From Kitasatospora purpeofusca (GTDB taxonomy: Bacteria > Actinomycetota > Actinomycetes > Streptomycetales > Streptomycetaceae): a stretch of 64,000 nt of DNA. The position numbers and the translations under genes are program-made. The notes under the pieces are model-generated. The model was not told the origin of the DNA, did no database searches, and saw only the letters and a program-made list of their open reading frames with translations. The DNA is taken from the NCBI RefSeq assembly GCF_000718025.1, contig NZ_JODS01000006.1, positions 1 through 64,000 of the forward strand, given 5' to 3'. Positions 1 through 10,062 of this stretch are shown piece after piece; position 1 is the stretch's first letter, and the number at the start of each line of letters is the position of its first letter.

Positions 1-598
1 GGGGGAGGGGTGGGGGTGGGGTCGGGGTGATCCAGATGGAGCGGAGGCCGGTGGCGTGGGCGCCGCGGAGGTCGGTGGCGGGGTTGTTGCCGACCATCCA
101 GTCGGCGGGGGTGAGGGTGCGGCCGAGGCGGGCGGCGGCGAGGTGGAAGATCGCGGGGTCGGGTTTGCGGGCGCCGGCCTCCTCGGAGACGACGACGGCG
201 TCGACGGCGGGGAGCAGGCCGGTGCGGGTGAGTTTGGCGCGCTGGATGTCGGTGCAGCCGTTGGTGACGACGGCGATGGGCCAGCCGGCCGCGCGCAGGG
301 CGGCGAGGGCTTCGGGGGCGCCGGGGAGCGGGTGGGTGCGGGCGGCCTCGTGGGCGACGTGTTCCTCCCAGAGGTCGGTGCCGGTGTGCGGGAGGCCGTA
401 GTGGGCGGCGATCCGGGCGAAGCCGGTGGGGGAGCGGTCGGCGCGGAAGAGGCCGAAGACGGTGGGGGCGGCCTCGGGCGGCAGGCCGTGGGTGGCGCAG
501 AAGGCCGGGGTCCAGGCGTCGGGGCCGCCCTCGCGTTCGACCAGGGTGTGGTCCAGGTCGATCAGGAGGAGGGGCAGTTGCGGGGAGTGGGTGGCCAT
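1..598 (-). CDS. HAD-superfamily hydrolase (3' end outside window)
   Basis: The minus-strand frame opens at ATG 598 and runs off the left edge, giving about 199 residues. The N-terminus carries the HAD motif I signature L-I-D-L-D-H-T-L, with D14 as nucleophile and D16 as acid/base. Motif II is seen as A-V-V-T-N-G, and motif III/IV as R-K-P-D-P-A-I-F followed by V-G-N-N-P-A-T-D. This is the order of a subfamily I phosphatase of the haloacid dehalogenase/phosphoglycolate type. The substrate cannot be read from the sequence. It is transcribed away from the potassium locus, and its upstream region holds a Fur-like inverted repeat at 634-652. Confidence 0.85.
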   Translation of the reverse strand, partial: MATHSPQLPLLLIDLDHTLVEREGGPDAWTPAFCATHGLPPEAAPTVFGLFRADRSPTGFARIAAHYGLPHTGTDLWEEHVAHEAARTHPLPGAPEALAALRAAGWPIAVVTNGCTDIQRAKLTRTGLLPAVDAVVVSEEAGARKPDPAIFHLAAARLGRTLTPADWMVGNNPATDLRGAHATGLRSIWITPTPPPPLP

Positions 599-633
599 GT
601 GCGGAGGGTAGTGGATCGCCTCGGGGTGGACTT

Positions 634-652
634 ATTGCGAACTACTTGCAAT
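634..652. promoter_or_regulatory. Fur-family-like operator
   Basis: A 19-bp interrupted palindrome, ATTGC-N9-GCAAT, also reads as two TTGC half-sites 11 bp apart. TTGCAA-type half-sites are typical of actinobacterial FurA/Nur-class regulators. It lies 36 bp upstream of the HAD gene start and 310 bp upstream of the first permease, so the HAD promoter is the likelier target. The assignment rests on motif resemblance only. Confidence 0.3.
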
Positions 653-843
653 TACCTCAAACAGGCAGCACAGTGGTGGGGCAGGGTGGGGTCGGACCGT
701 TTCGGCTTGCCTGCAGAGCAGTCCCGGCCGTGCGGAAGCGCGCCGGGAGTCCTCCTTCACAGCTGATCGTCTTCCCAACCGGCGCCCGCCGGGACAGCGG
801 TCCGCCCACCCCGCCCAAGCCCGCCTCGCACACGCCCCCGGCC

Positions 844-897
844 CGTCAAGAAACCGTCAGAAGCGGTACGGGGAGCGTCAGGAACCCGTACGGGCCA
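844..897 (+). promoter_or_regulatory. Putative KdpE array 1 (upstream of first permease)
   Basis: Four 11-bp units begin at 844 (CGTCAAG), 855 (CGTCAGA), 876 (CGTCAGG) and 887 (CGTACGG), so the phasing is 11, 21 and 11 bp. The same geometry recurs at 5213 and 13399. Direct repeats of 11 bp, one helical turn, are how OmpR/PhoB-family regulators bind. KdpE, encoded at 12675, belongs to that family. The last unit ends 24 bp before a CAGGAT hexamer (922-927), so the array would abut the -35 position. Confidence 0.55.
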
Positions 898-961
898 GCG
901 GTGAAGCCGGGCCACGGCCTGCAGGATCGGAGCAACCGATCGACTGCGGAGGTCCCGTCCG

Positions 962-2809
962 ATGTCCAGCCCCCTCTCCCCGGCCCTCGCCGCCGAGCCC
1001 GAGCCGCCGGACACCGGCGCCGCGGCGTCCGACGGGGGCGGTGACGACCGGCACCGGCTGACCGTGTCCGGCGGACTGGCGGCGCTTTCCCTGGACGCGA
1101 TGGCCTCGGTGGCCTACGGGCCGGAGTCGATCGTGCTGGTGCTCGCGGCGGCCGGGGCGTACGGGCTCGGGTTCACCCTGCCCGTCACGGTGGCGATCGC
1201 GGTGCTGCTGGCGGTGCTGGTGGCCTCCTACCGGCAGGTGATCGCGGCGTTCCCGGACGGCGGCGGCTCCTACGCGGTGGCGAAGGCGCACCTGGGCCGG
1301 CGGACGGCGCTGACGGCCGCGGCCTCCCTGGTGATCGACTACGTGCTGAACGTCGCGGTCTCGGTGACGGCGGGTGTGGCGGCGCTGACCTCGGCCGTGC
1401 CGGGCCTGTACGAGGACCGGGTGTGGCTGTGCCTGGGCGTGCTGGCGCTGGTGACGGCGGTGAACCTGCGCGGGATCGCCGAGTCCGCCCGCTGGTTCAT
1501 GGCGCCCACGGCCGTCTTCGTGCTGTCGATCCTGGCGATCGTCGTGGTCGGCCTGTTCCGGGACGCGCCGGCGAGTACCGAGGCCGCCGCCGGGCACGCC
1601 TCGGTGCTGACGGAGAACGCCACGGCGGTCGGCGCGCTGCTGCTGCTCAAGGCCTTCGCGGCCGGCTGCTCGGCACTCACCGGCGTGGAGGCGGTGGCGA
1701 ACGCCGTCCCGTCCTTCCGCGCGCCGGGCGTGAAGCGCGCCCAGCGCACCGAGGTCGCGCTCGGCGCGCTGCTCGGCGTGATGCTCATCGGACTGGCCGT
1801 GCTGATCGGCCGCTTCCACCTCCAGCCGGTCGAGGGCGTCACCGTGCTCGCCCAGCTCGCCGACGCCTCGCTCGGCCACGGCGTCGGCTTCTACGTCGTC
1901 CAGTTCGCCACCGTCGTGCTGCTCGGACTGGCCGCCAACACCTCCTTCGGCGGCCTGCCCGTCCTGCTCCACCTGCTGGCCCGCGACAACCACCTGCCGC
2001 ACGTCTTCGCCCTGCGCGCCGACCGCCAGGTGCACCGCCACGGCGTGCTGTTCCTGGCCGCCGTCTCGGCCGTGCTGCTGGTCGCCTCCGGCGGCGACGT
2101 CAACAGCCTGGTCCCGCTCTTCGCGATCGGCGTCTTCGTCGGCTTCACCGTCTGCCAGGTAGGCATGGTCCGGCACTGGGCGCTGGAGAGGCCGGCCCAC
2201 TGGCAGGCCAAGGCCGCCCTCAACGGCTTCGGCGCGCTGCTCACCGGCACCGCCACCCTGGTGGTCACCGGCACCAAGTTCACCGAGGGCGCCTGGGGCA
2301 TCTGCCTGGCGCTGCCCCTGCTGGTGCTGCTCTTCGAAGCGATCCACCGCAGCTACGCCCGGATCGGCGAGCGCCTGGAACTCGGCCGCGTCCCCGGCCC
2401 GCTCACCCCGCAGCGCAGCCTGGTCGTCGTCCCGGTCACCGCGATCACCCGCCTCACCCGCGACGGCCTCTCCGCCGCCCTCTCCCTCGGCGACGAGGTC
2501 ATGGCCGTCACCGTCGTCCACGACGGCGCCGAGACCGAGACGCTGCGCCGGGACTGGGAGCTGTGGGCCCCGGGCGTCCCGCTGGTGGAGATCCCGGACG
2601 GCCACCGCCGGCTGGGGCAGCCGATCGCGGACTTCGTCAACGAGCTCGCCACCGAGCACGCCTACGACCGTCTCACCGTCCTCATCCCCGAGGTCGAGCC
2701 GGCCCGGCCCTGGCAGCGCGCGCTGCAGAACCGCCGCGGCGCCGTGATCGACCGCGCCCTGCGCCGGCACACCGACGCGGTGGTCTGCCGGCTCCGGATG
2801 CGGATGTGA
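962..2809 (+). CDS. KimA/YdaO-type potassium permease, first paralogue
   Basis: This 615-residue APC-superfamily transporter resembles Bacillus subtilis KimA (YdaO), a high-affinity K+/H+ symporter controlled by c-di-AMP. KimA-type signatures include D-A-M-A-S-V-A-Y-G-P-E in TM1, S-Y-R-Q-V-I-A-A-F-P-D-G-G-G-S-Y after TM2, C-S-A-L-T-G-V-E-A-V-A-N-A and L-A-A-N-T-S-F-G-G. About 12 membrane segments (residues 35-460) precede a cytoplasmic domain of about 150 residues. That domain is the part that binds c-di-AMP in KimA. The ATG at 962 has a GGAGG site about 10 bp upstream. Its place beside a paralogue and the kdp operon supports K+ as substrate, although such proteins are often labelled amino-acid permease. 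Confidence 0.85.
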   Translation: MSSPLSPALAAEPEPPDTGAAASDGGGDDRHRLTVSGGLAALSLDAMASVAYGPESIVLVLAAAGAYGLGFTLPVTVAIAVLLAVLVASYRQVIAAFPDGGGSYAVAKAHLGRRTALTAAASLVIDYVLNVAVSVTAGVAALTSAVPGLYEDRVWLCLGVLALVTAVNLRGIAESARWFMAPTAVFVLSILAIVVVGLFRDAPASTEAAAGHASVLTENATAVGALLLLKAFAAGCSALTGVEAVANAVPSFRAPGVKRAQRTEVALGALLGVMLIGLAVLIGRFHLQPVEGVTVLAQLADASLGHGVGFYVVQFATVVLLGLAANTSFGGLPVLLHLLARDNHLPHVFALRADRQVHRHGVLFLAAVSAVLLVASGGDVNSLVPLFAIGVFVGFTVCQVGMVRHWALERPAHWQAKAALNGFGALLTGTATLVVTGTKFTEGAWGICLALPLLVLLFEAIHRSYARIGERLELGRVPGPLTPQRSLVVVPVTAITRLTRDGLSAALSLGDEVMAVTVVHDGAETETLRRDWELWAPGVPLVEIPDGHRRLGQPIADFVNELATEHAYDRLTVLIPEVEPARPWQRALQNRRGAVIDRALRRHTDAVVCRLRMRM

Positions 2810-2885
2810 CGGAGGCCAAAGCGTGCCGGGGGGGGGGATTGGTGCCGGGTGAATTAGTGCCTTATGCCCGGATGTAAGCGAGCCG

Positions 2886-2917
2886 ATCGTCATATCTTGA
2901 CGATGTCTTAACGGCCC
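2886..2917. promoter_or_regulatory. Inverted repeat and reversed KdpE-like box pair between the permeases
   Basis: A perfect 7-bp inverted repeat (ATCGTCA, TATCT spacer, TGACGAT) spans 2886-2904. Overlapping it, two CGTCAAG-like boxes read on the minus strand, CTTGACG at 2896-2902 and CTTAACG at 2907-2913, again 11 bp apart. This resembles half of the four-box arrays found elsewhere in the locus, in the opposite orientation. It lies about 160 bp upstream of the second permease. Confidence 0.4.
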
Positions 2918-3074
2918 CTCCGGCAGCCCCCGAAATGCCTCCAGTGCGCCCGGAACGCCCCGCCCATAGCGGCTCCGACCTGCGGAAACATCCCGCCGCT
3001 CGGGCGTGCCGGGCGTCCCGCGCACGCCACGACGTCCCATTGCGCGCCCGGTGTGCGCCCTTACGCTCGCCCAT

Positions 3075-5117
3075 GTGTTCAACCTGCCCCAGGCGCTCAA
3101 GCGCCTAGTGATCGGCCGGGCCATGCGCAGCGAGGAGCTCGGCGAGACGCTGCTCCCCAAGCGCCTGGCCCTGCCGATCTTCGCCTCCGACCCGCTCTCC
3201 TCGGTCGCCTACGCGACCCAGGAGATCCTGCTGGTGCTCACCGTCGGTGGCGCCGCCTTCCTCAACCTGACCCCGTGGGTCGCGGCCGGTGTGGTCGCGC
3301 TGATGGCGGTCGTGGTGATGTCCTACCGCCAGGTCGTGCACGCCTACCCCAGCGGCGGCGGCTCCTACGAGGTGGTGTCGCGCAACCTGGGCGCCAATTC
3401 GGGCCTGGTGGTGGCCGCCTCGCTGCTGGTCGACTACGTGATGACGGTCGCCGTCTCGGTGGCCTCCGGCGTCGACAACATCATCTCCGCGCTGCCCTCG
3501 CTGGCGGACCACCGGGTGGAGCTGGCGGTCGGCTTCGTCGTCCTGCTGATGGCGGTGAACCTGCGCGGTGTCCGGGAGTCCGGCAAGGCCTTCGCCGCGC
3601 CGACCTACCTGTTCATCGGCGGCATCCTGCTGATGGTGGTCACCGGGCTGGTCCGGGTGGCGCTCGGCGACGCCCCGGTGGCGGCCAGCGCCGCGTACGG
3701 GATCGTGCCGGAGGACGGCAAGGACACCCTGGCCGGGCTGGGGCTGCTGATGCTGGGCCTGCGCGCCTTCGCCTCCGGCTGCACGGCGCTGACCGGGGTG
3801 GAGGCGATCTCCAACGGCGTGCCGGCGTTCCGGGCGCCGAAGTCGAGGAACGCCGCCGCGACCATGGCGGTGATGGGCACCACGGCGGTGGTGATGTTCA
3901 TCGGCATCACCGCGCTGGCGCTGATCTCCAAGGTCCACATCGCCGACAACGCCTGCCACCTCACCGGCTTCCCCGGGGACTGCGCGACCGCGCCGCAGCA
4001 GACCGTGATCGCCCAGCTGGCGGCGGCGATCCTCGGCGGGGACGGCAGTGTCCTCTTCTACTTCATCCAGACGGTCACCGCGCTGGTGCTGATCCTGGCG
4101 GCCAACACGGCGTTCAACGGCTTCCCGCTGCTGGCCTCGATCCTGGCCGAGCACCGCTACCTGCCCCGGCAGATGCACACCCGCGGCGACCGGTTGGCCT
4201 TCTCCAACGGCATCATCGCGCTCGCGGTGGTGGCCGGCGGACTCCTCTGGCTGTACGACGCCGACGTCACCAGCCTGATCCACCTCTACATCCTGGGCGT
4301 CTTCACCTCCTTCACGCTGTCGCAGATCGGCATGGTGAAGCACTGGAACCGGGCCCTGGCCACCGAGACCGACCCGGCGGTGCGGGGCGCCGCCCAGCGC
4401 TCCCGGGTGATCAACTTCTTCGGCGCGGTCACCACCGCGCTGGTGCTGGTCATCGTGCTGCTCACCAAGTTCACCCAGGGCGCCTGGCTGGCCGTGGTCG
4501 CGGCGGCGGTGCTGTGGGTAATGATGCGCGGCATCCGCCGGCACTACGACGGCGTCGCCGAGGAACTGGCGGTGGACGACCCGGAGGCCGAGTCGGTGCG
4601 GCCGTCCCGGGTGCACGGCATCGTGCTGGTCTCCAAGGTGCACAAGCCCACCCTGCGGGCGATCGGCTACGCGCAGGCGTTCGCACCGGACTCGCTGGAG
4701 GCGCTCACGGTCGCGGTCGAGCCGGAGGCCACCGGGGAGCTGGAGCGCCGCTGGGAGGAGCTGGCCCTGCCGGTGCCGCTCAAGGTGCTGGACTCGCCGT
4801 ACCGGGAGATCACCAAGCCGGTGGTCCAGTACGTGCGGGACTACCGGCGGACCAGCCCCCGGGACGCGGTGGCGGTGTTCATCCCGGAGTACGTGGTCGG
4901 GCACTGGTGGGAGCACCTGCTGCACAACCAGTCGGCGCTCTGGCTGAAGAGCCGGCTGCTGTTCACCCCGGGTGTGATGGTGATCAGCGTGCCGTGGCAG
5001 CTGACCTCCTCCAACCGGGCGAACCGGCCCTCGGGACGGGCCCCGGGCGCGGTCCGGCGCGGTGAGCCGGCGGTGCGGCGCGAGCGGGAGAAGCTGCAGG
5101 CCCCCGAGCACGCGTAG
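3075..5117 (+). CDS. KimA/YdaO-type potassium permease, second paralogue
   Basis: This 680-residue APC-superfamily permease is closer to B. subtilis KimA than the first copy. Its N-terminus, V-F-N-L-P-Q-A-L-K-R-L-V-I-G, lines up with the start of KimA and decides for GTG 3075, although an in-frame GTG at 3006 would add 23 residues. Motifs include S-D-P-L-S-S-V-A-Y-A-T-Q-E, S-Y-R-Q-V-V-H-A-Y-P-S-G-G-G-S-Y and G-C-T-A-L-T-G-V-E-A-I-S-N-G. About 12 TM segments are followed by a C-terminal domain ending in the H-N-Q-S-A-L-W-L-K-S-R-L region conserved in KimA. The tail is basic. I see no good Shine-Dalgarno before the GTG. The gene ends before a strong terminator at 5139-5168. Confidence 0.87.
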   Translation: MFNLPQALKRLVIGRAMRSEELGETLLPKRLALPIFASDPLSSVAYATQEILLVLTVGGAAFLNLTPWVAAGVVALMAVVVMSYRQVVHAYPSGGGSYEVVSRNLGANSGLVVAASLLVDYVMTVAVSVASGVDNIISALPSLADHRVELAVGFVVLLMAVNLRGVRESGKAFAAPTYLFIGGILLMVVTGLVRVALGDAPVAASAAYGIVPEDGKDTLAGLGLLMLGLRAFASGCTALTGVEAISNGVPAFRAPKSRNAAATMAVMGTTAVVMFIGITALALISKVHIADNACHLTGFPGDCATAPQQTVIAQLAAAILGGDGSVLFYFIQTVTALVLILAANTAFNGFPLLASILAEHRYLPRQMHTRGDRLAFSNGIIALAVVAGGLLWLYDADVTSLIHLYILGVFTSFTLSQIGMVKHWNRALATETDPAVRGAAQRSRVINFFGAVTTALVLVIVLLTKFTQGAWLAVVAAAVLWVMMRGIRRHYDGVAEELAVDDPEAESVRPSRVHGIVLVSKVHKPTLRAIGYAQAFAPDSLEALTVAVEPEATGELERRWEELALPVPLKVLDSPYREITKPVVQYVRDYRRTSPRDAVAVFIPEYVVGHWWEHLLHNQSALWLKSRLLFTPGVMVISVPWQLTSSNRANRPSGRAPGAVRRGEPAVRREREKLQAPEHA

Positions 5118-5138
5118 GCACCGAAGGACGAGGTACGC

Positions 5139-5168
5139 GGCCCCGGACAGCACCCGCTGTCCGGGGCC
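5139..5168 (+). terminator. Terminator after second permease
   Basis: A perfect 13-bp stem (5139-5151 with 5156-5168) closes on an ACCC loop, 22 bp after the permease stop. There is no long T-run, as is usual in actinomycetes. It separates the permease from the kdp operon. Confidence 0.8.
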
Positions 5169-5212
5169 CCGCCATGTCCGGAGAGGGCCCGGTCACAGCC
5201 CGGACAAGGCCC

Positions 5213-5266
5213 CGTATGGAGCCCGTCAACAATCGAACGGGCGCCGTATGGAGGGCGTCAAGAACG
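5213..5266 (+). promoter_or_regulatory. Putative KdpE array 2 (kdp operon operator)
   Basis: Four 11-bp units begin at 5213 (CGTATGG), 5224 (CGTCAAC), 5245 (CGTATGG) and 5256 (CGTCAAG). Phasing is 11, 21 and 11 bp, exactly as in arrays 1 and 3. The two halves are a 21-bp direct repeat (5212-5232 and 5244-5264) with three mismatches. CGTCAA at 5256 also forms an inverted repeat with TTGACG at 5270. The array lies 115 bp before the first gene of the kdp operon, where a KdpE site is expected. Confidence 0.6.
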
Positions 5267-5380
5267 CCGTTGACGCTCTGTGAGCGCGGTTGGCTGGGCT
5301 CTGCCGGCCTCTCCGCCGGCGCGCCGTGCCGGTACACGTACGCGGGCCGCGGCCACCTCCGAACCACCGTGGTGGAGTCC

Positions 5381-5464
5381 ATGTCCGATCTCATCTACGT
5401 CGTCGTCACGGTCGCCGTGTTCGGCGTCATCGCCCTGATCGCGCGGGGGGTGGAGAAGCTGTGA
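5381..5464 (+). CDS. 27-residue single-TM peptide before kdpF
   Basis: ATG 5381 opens a 27-residue frame starting M-S-D-L-I-Y and ending R-G-V-E-K-L. Between these ends lies one hydrophobic segment of about 18 residues. It overlaps the kdpF start by four bases (GTGA), so the two are translationally coupled. It is not KdpF, because the next frame has the KdpF signature. Its size and charge pattern suggest a small subunit or stabilising peptide of the Kdp complex. I recall similar peptides before kdpF in other actinomycetes but know of no assigned function. Confidence 0.7.
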   Translation: MSDLIYVVVTVAVFGVIALIARGVEKL

Positions 5465-5550
5465 GCGCCGAGAACGTCGCAGGTCTCATCGTGGCTGTGG
5501 CCCTCGTCGGCTACCTCGTTCTCGCGCTGATCTACCCGGAGAAGTTCTGA
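5461..5550 (+). CDS. kdpF: KdpF, small stabilising subunit of the K+-transporting ATPase
   Basis: GTG 5461 encodes 29 residues, the usual KdpF length. One TM helix starts G-L-I-V-A-V-A-L-V-G-Y-L-V and is followed by the family's C-terminal pattern L-I-Y-P-E-K-F. KdpF sits at the lipid interface of KdpA and stabilises the KdpFABC complex in the membrane. Its start overlaps the preceding peptide's stop, and kdpA starts one base after its own stop. Confidence 0.9.
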   Translation: MSAENVAGLIVAVALVGYLVLALIYPEKF

Positions 5551-5551
5551 C

Positions 5552-7212
5552 ATGAGTTCGACTCTCGCGGGCTGGCTGCAGGTCCTCGCCCTGGTGGGCG
5601 CGCTGGCCCTGTGCTACCGCCCCCTGGGCGACTACATCGCCCACACCCTCACTTCGAAGAAGCACCTCAGAGCCGAGCAGGCCCTGTACAAGGTGATCGG
5701 CGTGGACGCCGACGCCGACCAGCGCTGGCCGGTCTACCTGCGTTCGGTGCTGGCCTTCTCGGCGGTGTCCGTCCTCTTCCTCTACACCCTGATCCGGGTG
5801 CAGCAGTGGCTGCCGCTGGGCCTGGGCGTCGAACAGATGCCCGGCCACCAGGCGTGGAACACCGCGATCTCCTTCGTGGCCAACACCAACTGGCAGTCCT
5901 ACAGCGGCGAGGCCGCGATGGGGCACCTGGCCCAGATGGCCGGTCTGGCGGTGCAGAACTTCGTCTCCGCGGCCGTCGGCATCGCGGTGGTCGCCACCCT
6001 GATCCGGGGCTTCACCCGCAACCGCACCGACCGGCTGGGCAACTTCTGGGTGGACCTCACCCGGGTCAGCGTCCGGCTGCTGCTGCCGGTCTCGATCGTG
6101 TTCGCGCTGGCCCTGGTGGCCACCGGCGTGGTGCAGAACTTCCACGGCTTCCACGAGGTGGCCACGCTGGCGGGCGACCCGCAGTCGGTCCCGGGCGGGG
6201 CGGTGGCCTCGCAGGAGGTCATCAAGCTGCTGGGCACCAACGGCGGCGGTTTCTACAACGCCAACTCGGCGCACCCGTTCGAGAACCCGACCGGGCTGAG
6301 CAACTTCCTGGAGATCTTCCTCATCCTGGTGATCCCGTTCGCGCTGCCGCGGGCCTTCGGCCGGATGGTCGGGGACAACCGCCAGGGCTACGCGATCGTC
6401 TCGGTGATGGGCCTGTTCTGGGTCGCCTCGGTGGCGCTGCTGACCCTGGCCGAGTCGCACCACGCGGGCTCCGCGCTGCAGTCGGCGGGCGGCGCGATGG
6501 AGGGCAAGGAGCAGCGGTTCGGCATCGCGGCGTCCAGCCTGTTCGCGGCCTCGACGACGCTGACCTCGACCGGTGCGGTGAACTCCTTCCACGACTCGTA
6601 CACCGCGTTCGGCGGCGGGCTGACGATGTTCAACATGATGCTGGGCGAGATCGCGCCCGGCGGTGTGGGCTCGGGCCTGTACGGGATGCTGGTGCTGGCG
6701 ATCGTCGCGGTCTTCGTGGCCGGTCTGATGGTCGGCCGCACCCCCGAGTACCTGGGCAAGAAGCTCGGCGGCCGGGAGATGAAGTTCGCCTCCCTCTACA
6801 TCCTGACCACGCCGACCCTGGTGCTGGTCGGCACCGGTGTCGCGATGGCGCTGCCGGGCGAGCGGGCCGGGATGCTGAACTCGGGTGCCCACGGCTTCTC
6901 CGAGGTGCTGTACGCGTTCACCTCGGGCGCCAACAACAACGGTTCGGCGTTCGCCGGCATCACGGTGAACACGGACTGGTACGACACCGCGATCGGTCTG
7001 GCGATGGTGTTCGGCCGGTTCCTGCCGATGGTCTTCGTCCTGGCCCTGGCCGGCGCGCTCGCCCAGCAGCAGCCGGTCCCCGCCACCCCGGGCACCCTGC
7101 CCACCCACAAGCCGCTGTTCGTGGGCCTGCTGTCGGGCGTCGTCCTGATCGTCGTCGGCCTCACCTACTTCCCGGCCCTGGCTCTCGGGCCGATCGCGGA
7201 AGGTCTCTCCTG

Positions 7213-7213
<1 letters not shown>
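5552..7213 (+). CDS. kdpA: KdpA, K+-translocating subunit
   Basis: The 553-residue protein is the potassium channel-like subunit of the KdpFABC P-type ATPase, a member of the superfamily of K+ transporters. Ten or so hydrophobic helices are visible. The selectivity-filter regions include T-N-G-G-G-F-Y-N-A-N-S-A-H-P and later T-S-G-A-N-N-N-G-S-A-F-A-G, both diagnostic of KdpA. Length is normal. Its stop shares one base with the kdpB start (TGATG), so the subunits are translationally coupled. Expression is expected under K+ limitation through KdpDE. Confidence 0.97.
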
Positions 7214-9351
<2,138 letters not shown>

Positions 9352-9370
9352 CAAGAGAGGAGAACGCATC

Positions 9371-9994
9371 ATGTCCAAGCCCCTGCCCACCGCCGTGCGC
9401 ACCCACCTCACCGCGCTGCGCGCCCTGCTGGTCCTGACGGTGCTCCTCGGCATCGCCTACCCGCTGCTGGTCACCGGCATCTCCCAACTGGCCTTCGCCG
9501 ACAAGGCGAACGGCTCGATCGTCGAGGTCGACGGCAAGGAGGCCGGCTCCAGCCTGCTGGGCCAGAACTTCAACCTCCCCAAGCAGAACCCGGACGACCC
9601 GGACGAGGCCCCCCGCCCCGACCCGCAGTGGTTCCAGCCCCGCCCGGGCGCCTACGACCCCAAGGCATCCGGCGCGTCCAACCTGGGCCCCAACAGCGAG
9701 GACCTCGCCAAGAGCATCGAGGACCGCCGCCAGGCCGTCGCCGCGTTCGACGGCGTCGACCCGGCGAGCGTCCCGGTGGACGCCCTCACCGCCTCCGGCT
9801 CGGGCCTGGACCCGCACATCTCCACCGCCTACGCCCAGGAGCAGGTCGAGCGGGTCGCCAAGGCCCGCAACCTGCCGGTGGACACCGTCCGCAAACTGGT
9901 CGACAAGAACACCGACGGCCGCCCGCTGGGCTTCCTCGGACAGCCGGGCGTCAATGTCGTCCAGCTCAACAAGGCGTTGGTGGAACAGAAGTGA
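9371..9994 (+). CDS. kdpC: KdpC, periplasm-facing subunit
   Basis: KdpC, 207 residues, is the single-TM subunit of KdpFABC. The helix spans about residues 16-38 and leads into an extracytoplasmic domain. Family motifs are S-L-L-G-Q-N-F, W-F-Q-P-R-P, the segment A-S-N-L-G-P-N-S and S-G-L-D-P-H-I-S. GAGAGGAGAA (about 9355-9364) is the ribosome binding site. The stop codon overlaps a GTG that opens an 8-codon frame leading toward kdpD. Confidence 0.95.
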   Translation: MSKPLPTAVRTHLTALRALLVLTVLLGIAYPLLVTGISQLAFADKANGSIVEVDGKEAGSSLLGQNFNLPKQNPDDPDEAPRPDPQWFQPRPGAYDPKASGASNLGPNSEDLAKSIEDRRQAVAAFDGVDPASVPVDALTASGSGLDPHISTAYAQEQVERVAKARNLPVDTVRKLVDKNTDGRPLGFLGQPGVNVVQLNKALVEQK

Positions 9995-10017
9995 CGACAG
10001 ATCGGCCGATCGGCTGA
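9991..10017 (+). other. 8-codon leader frame at the kdpC-kdpD junction
   Basis: GTG 9991 overlaps the kdpC stop (GTGA) and reads M-T-T-D-R-P-I-G before TGA at 10015. It is in frame with kdpD and sits where a coupled kdpD start would be expected. The codons after the TGA stay open, through ...T-R-V-Y-L-G, into kdpD. Either it is a translated leader peptide that couples KdpD synthesis to KdpC, or it is the old start of kdpD cut off by a stop codon. Confidence 0.5.
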
Positions 10018-10025
10018 GGCGGGCC

Positions 10026-10059
10026 GGTCCGGTCCGGGGCGAGTGCCCCGGACCGGACC
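10026..10059 (+). promoter_or_regulatory. Hairpin abutting the kdpD start
   Basis: A perfect 15-bp GC stem (10026-10040 with 10045-10059) closes on a GAGT loop. It ends three bases before the kdpD GTG at 10063, so it would cover any ribosome binding site. It could terminate kdpFABC transcripts or limit KdpDE translation relative to the transporter. Confidence 0.75.
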
Positions 10060-10062
10060 AGG

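Larger units (their letters stand above)
599..961. other. Divergent intergenic region
   Basis: This 363-bp gap separates the HAD gene (minus) from the first KimA-like permease (plus). It holds the Fur-like palindrome (634-652), a GC-rich stretch in which I see nothing definite (about 660-840), the four-box array at 844-897, a CAGGAT -10-like hexamer at 922-927 and a GGAGG ribosome binding site near 948. No small gene is convincing here. Confidence 0.6.

Noticed and set aside
56..766. Plus-strand Gly/Val/Ala-rich frame over the HAD gene
   Set aside because: It is the complement of the HAD reading frame, which carries clear catalytic motifs.
2810..2890. Possible c-di-AMP (ydaO) riboswitch before the second permease
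   Set aside because: A GGGTGAAT-like stretch is present, but the region is too short and I cannot find the two-fold helices of that riboswitch.
5174..5464. Long form of the peptide before kdpF starting at 5174
   Set aside because: The upstream part runs through the putative KdpE array and promoter region and is low-complexity; ATG 5381 gives a clean TM peptide.
10015..10059. UGA followed by a hairpin at the kdpD start, like a selenocysteine signal
   Set aside because: KdpD is not a selenoprotein, the stem is a plain perfect terminator-like hairpin, and a usable GTG start follows it.
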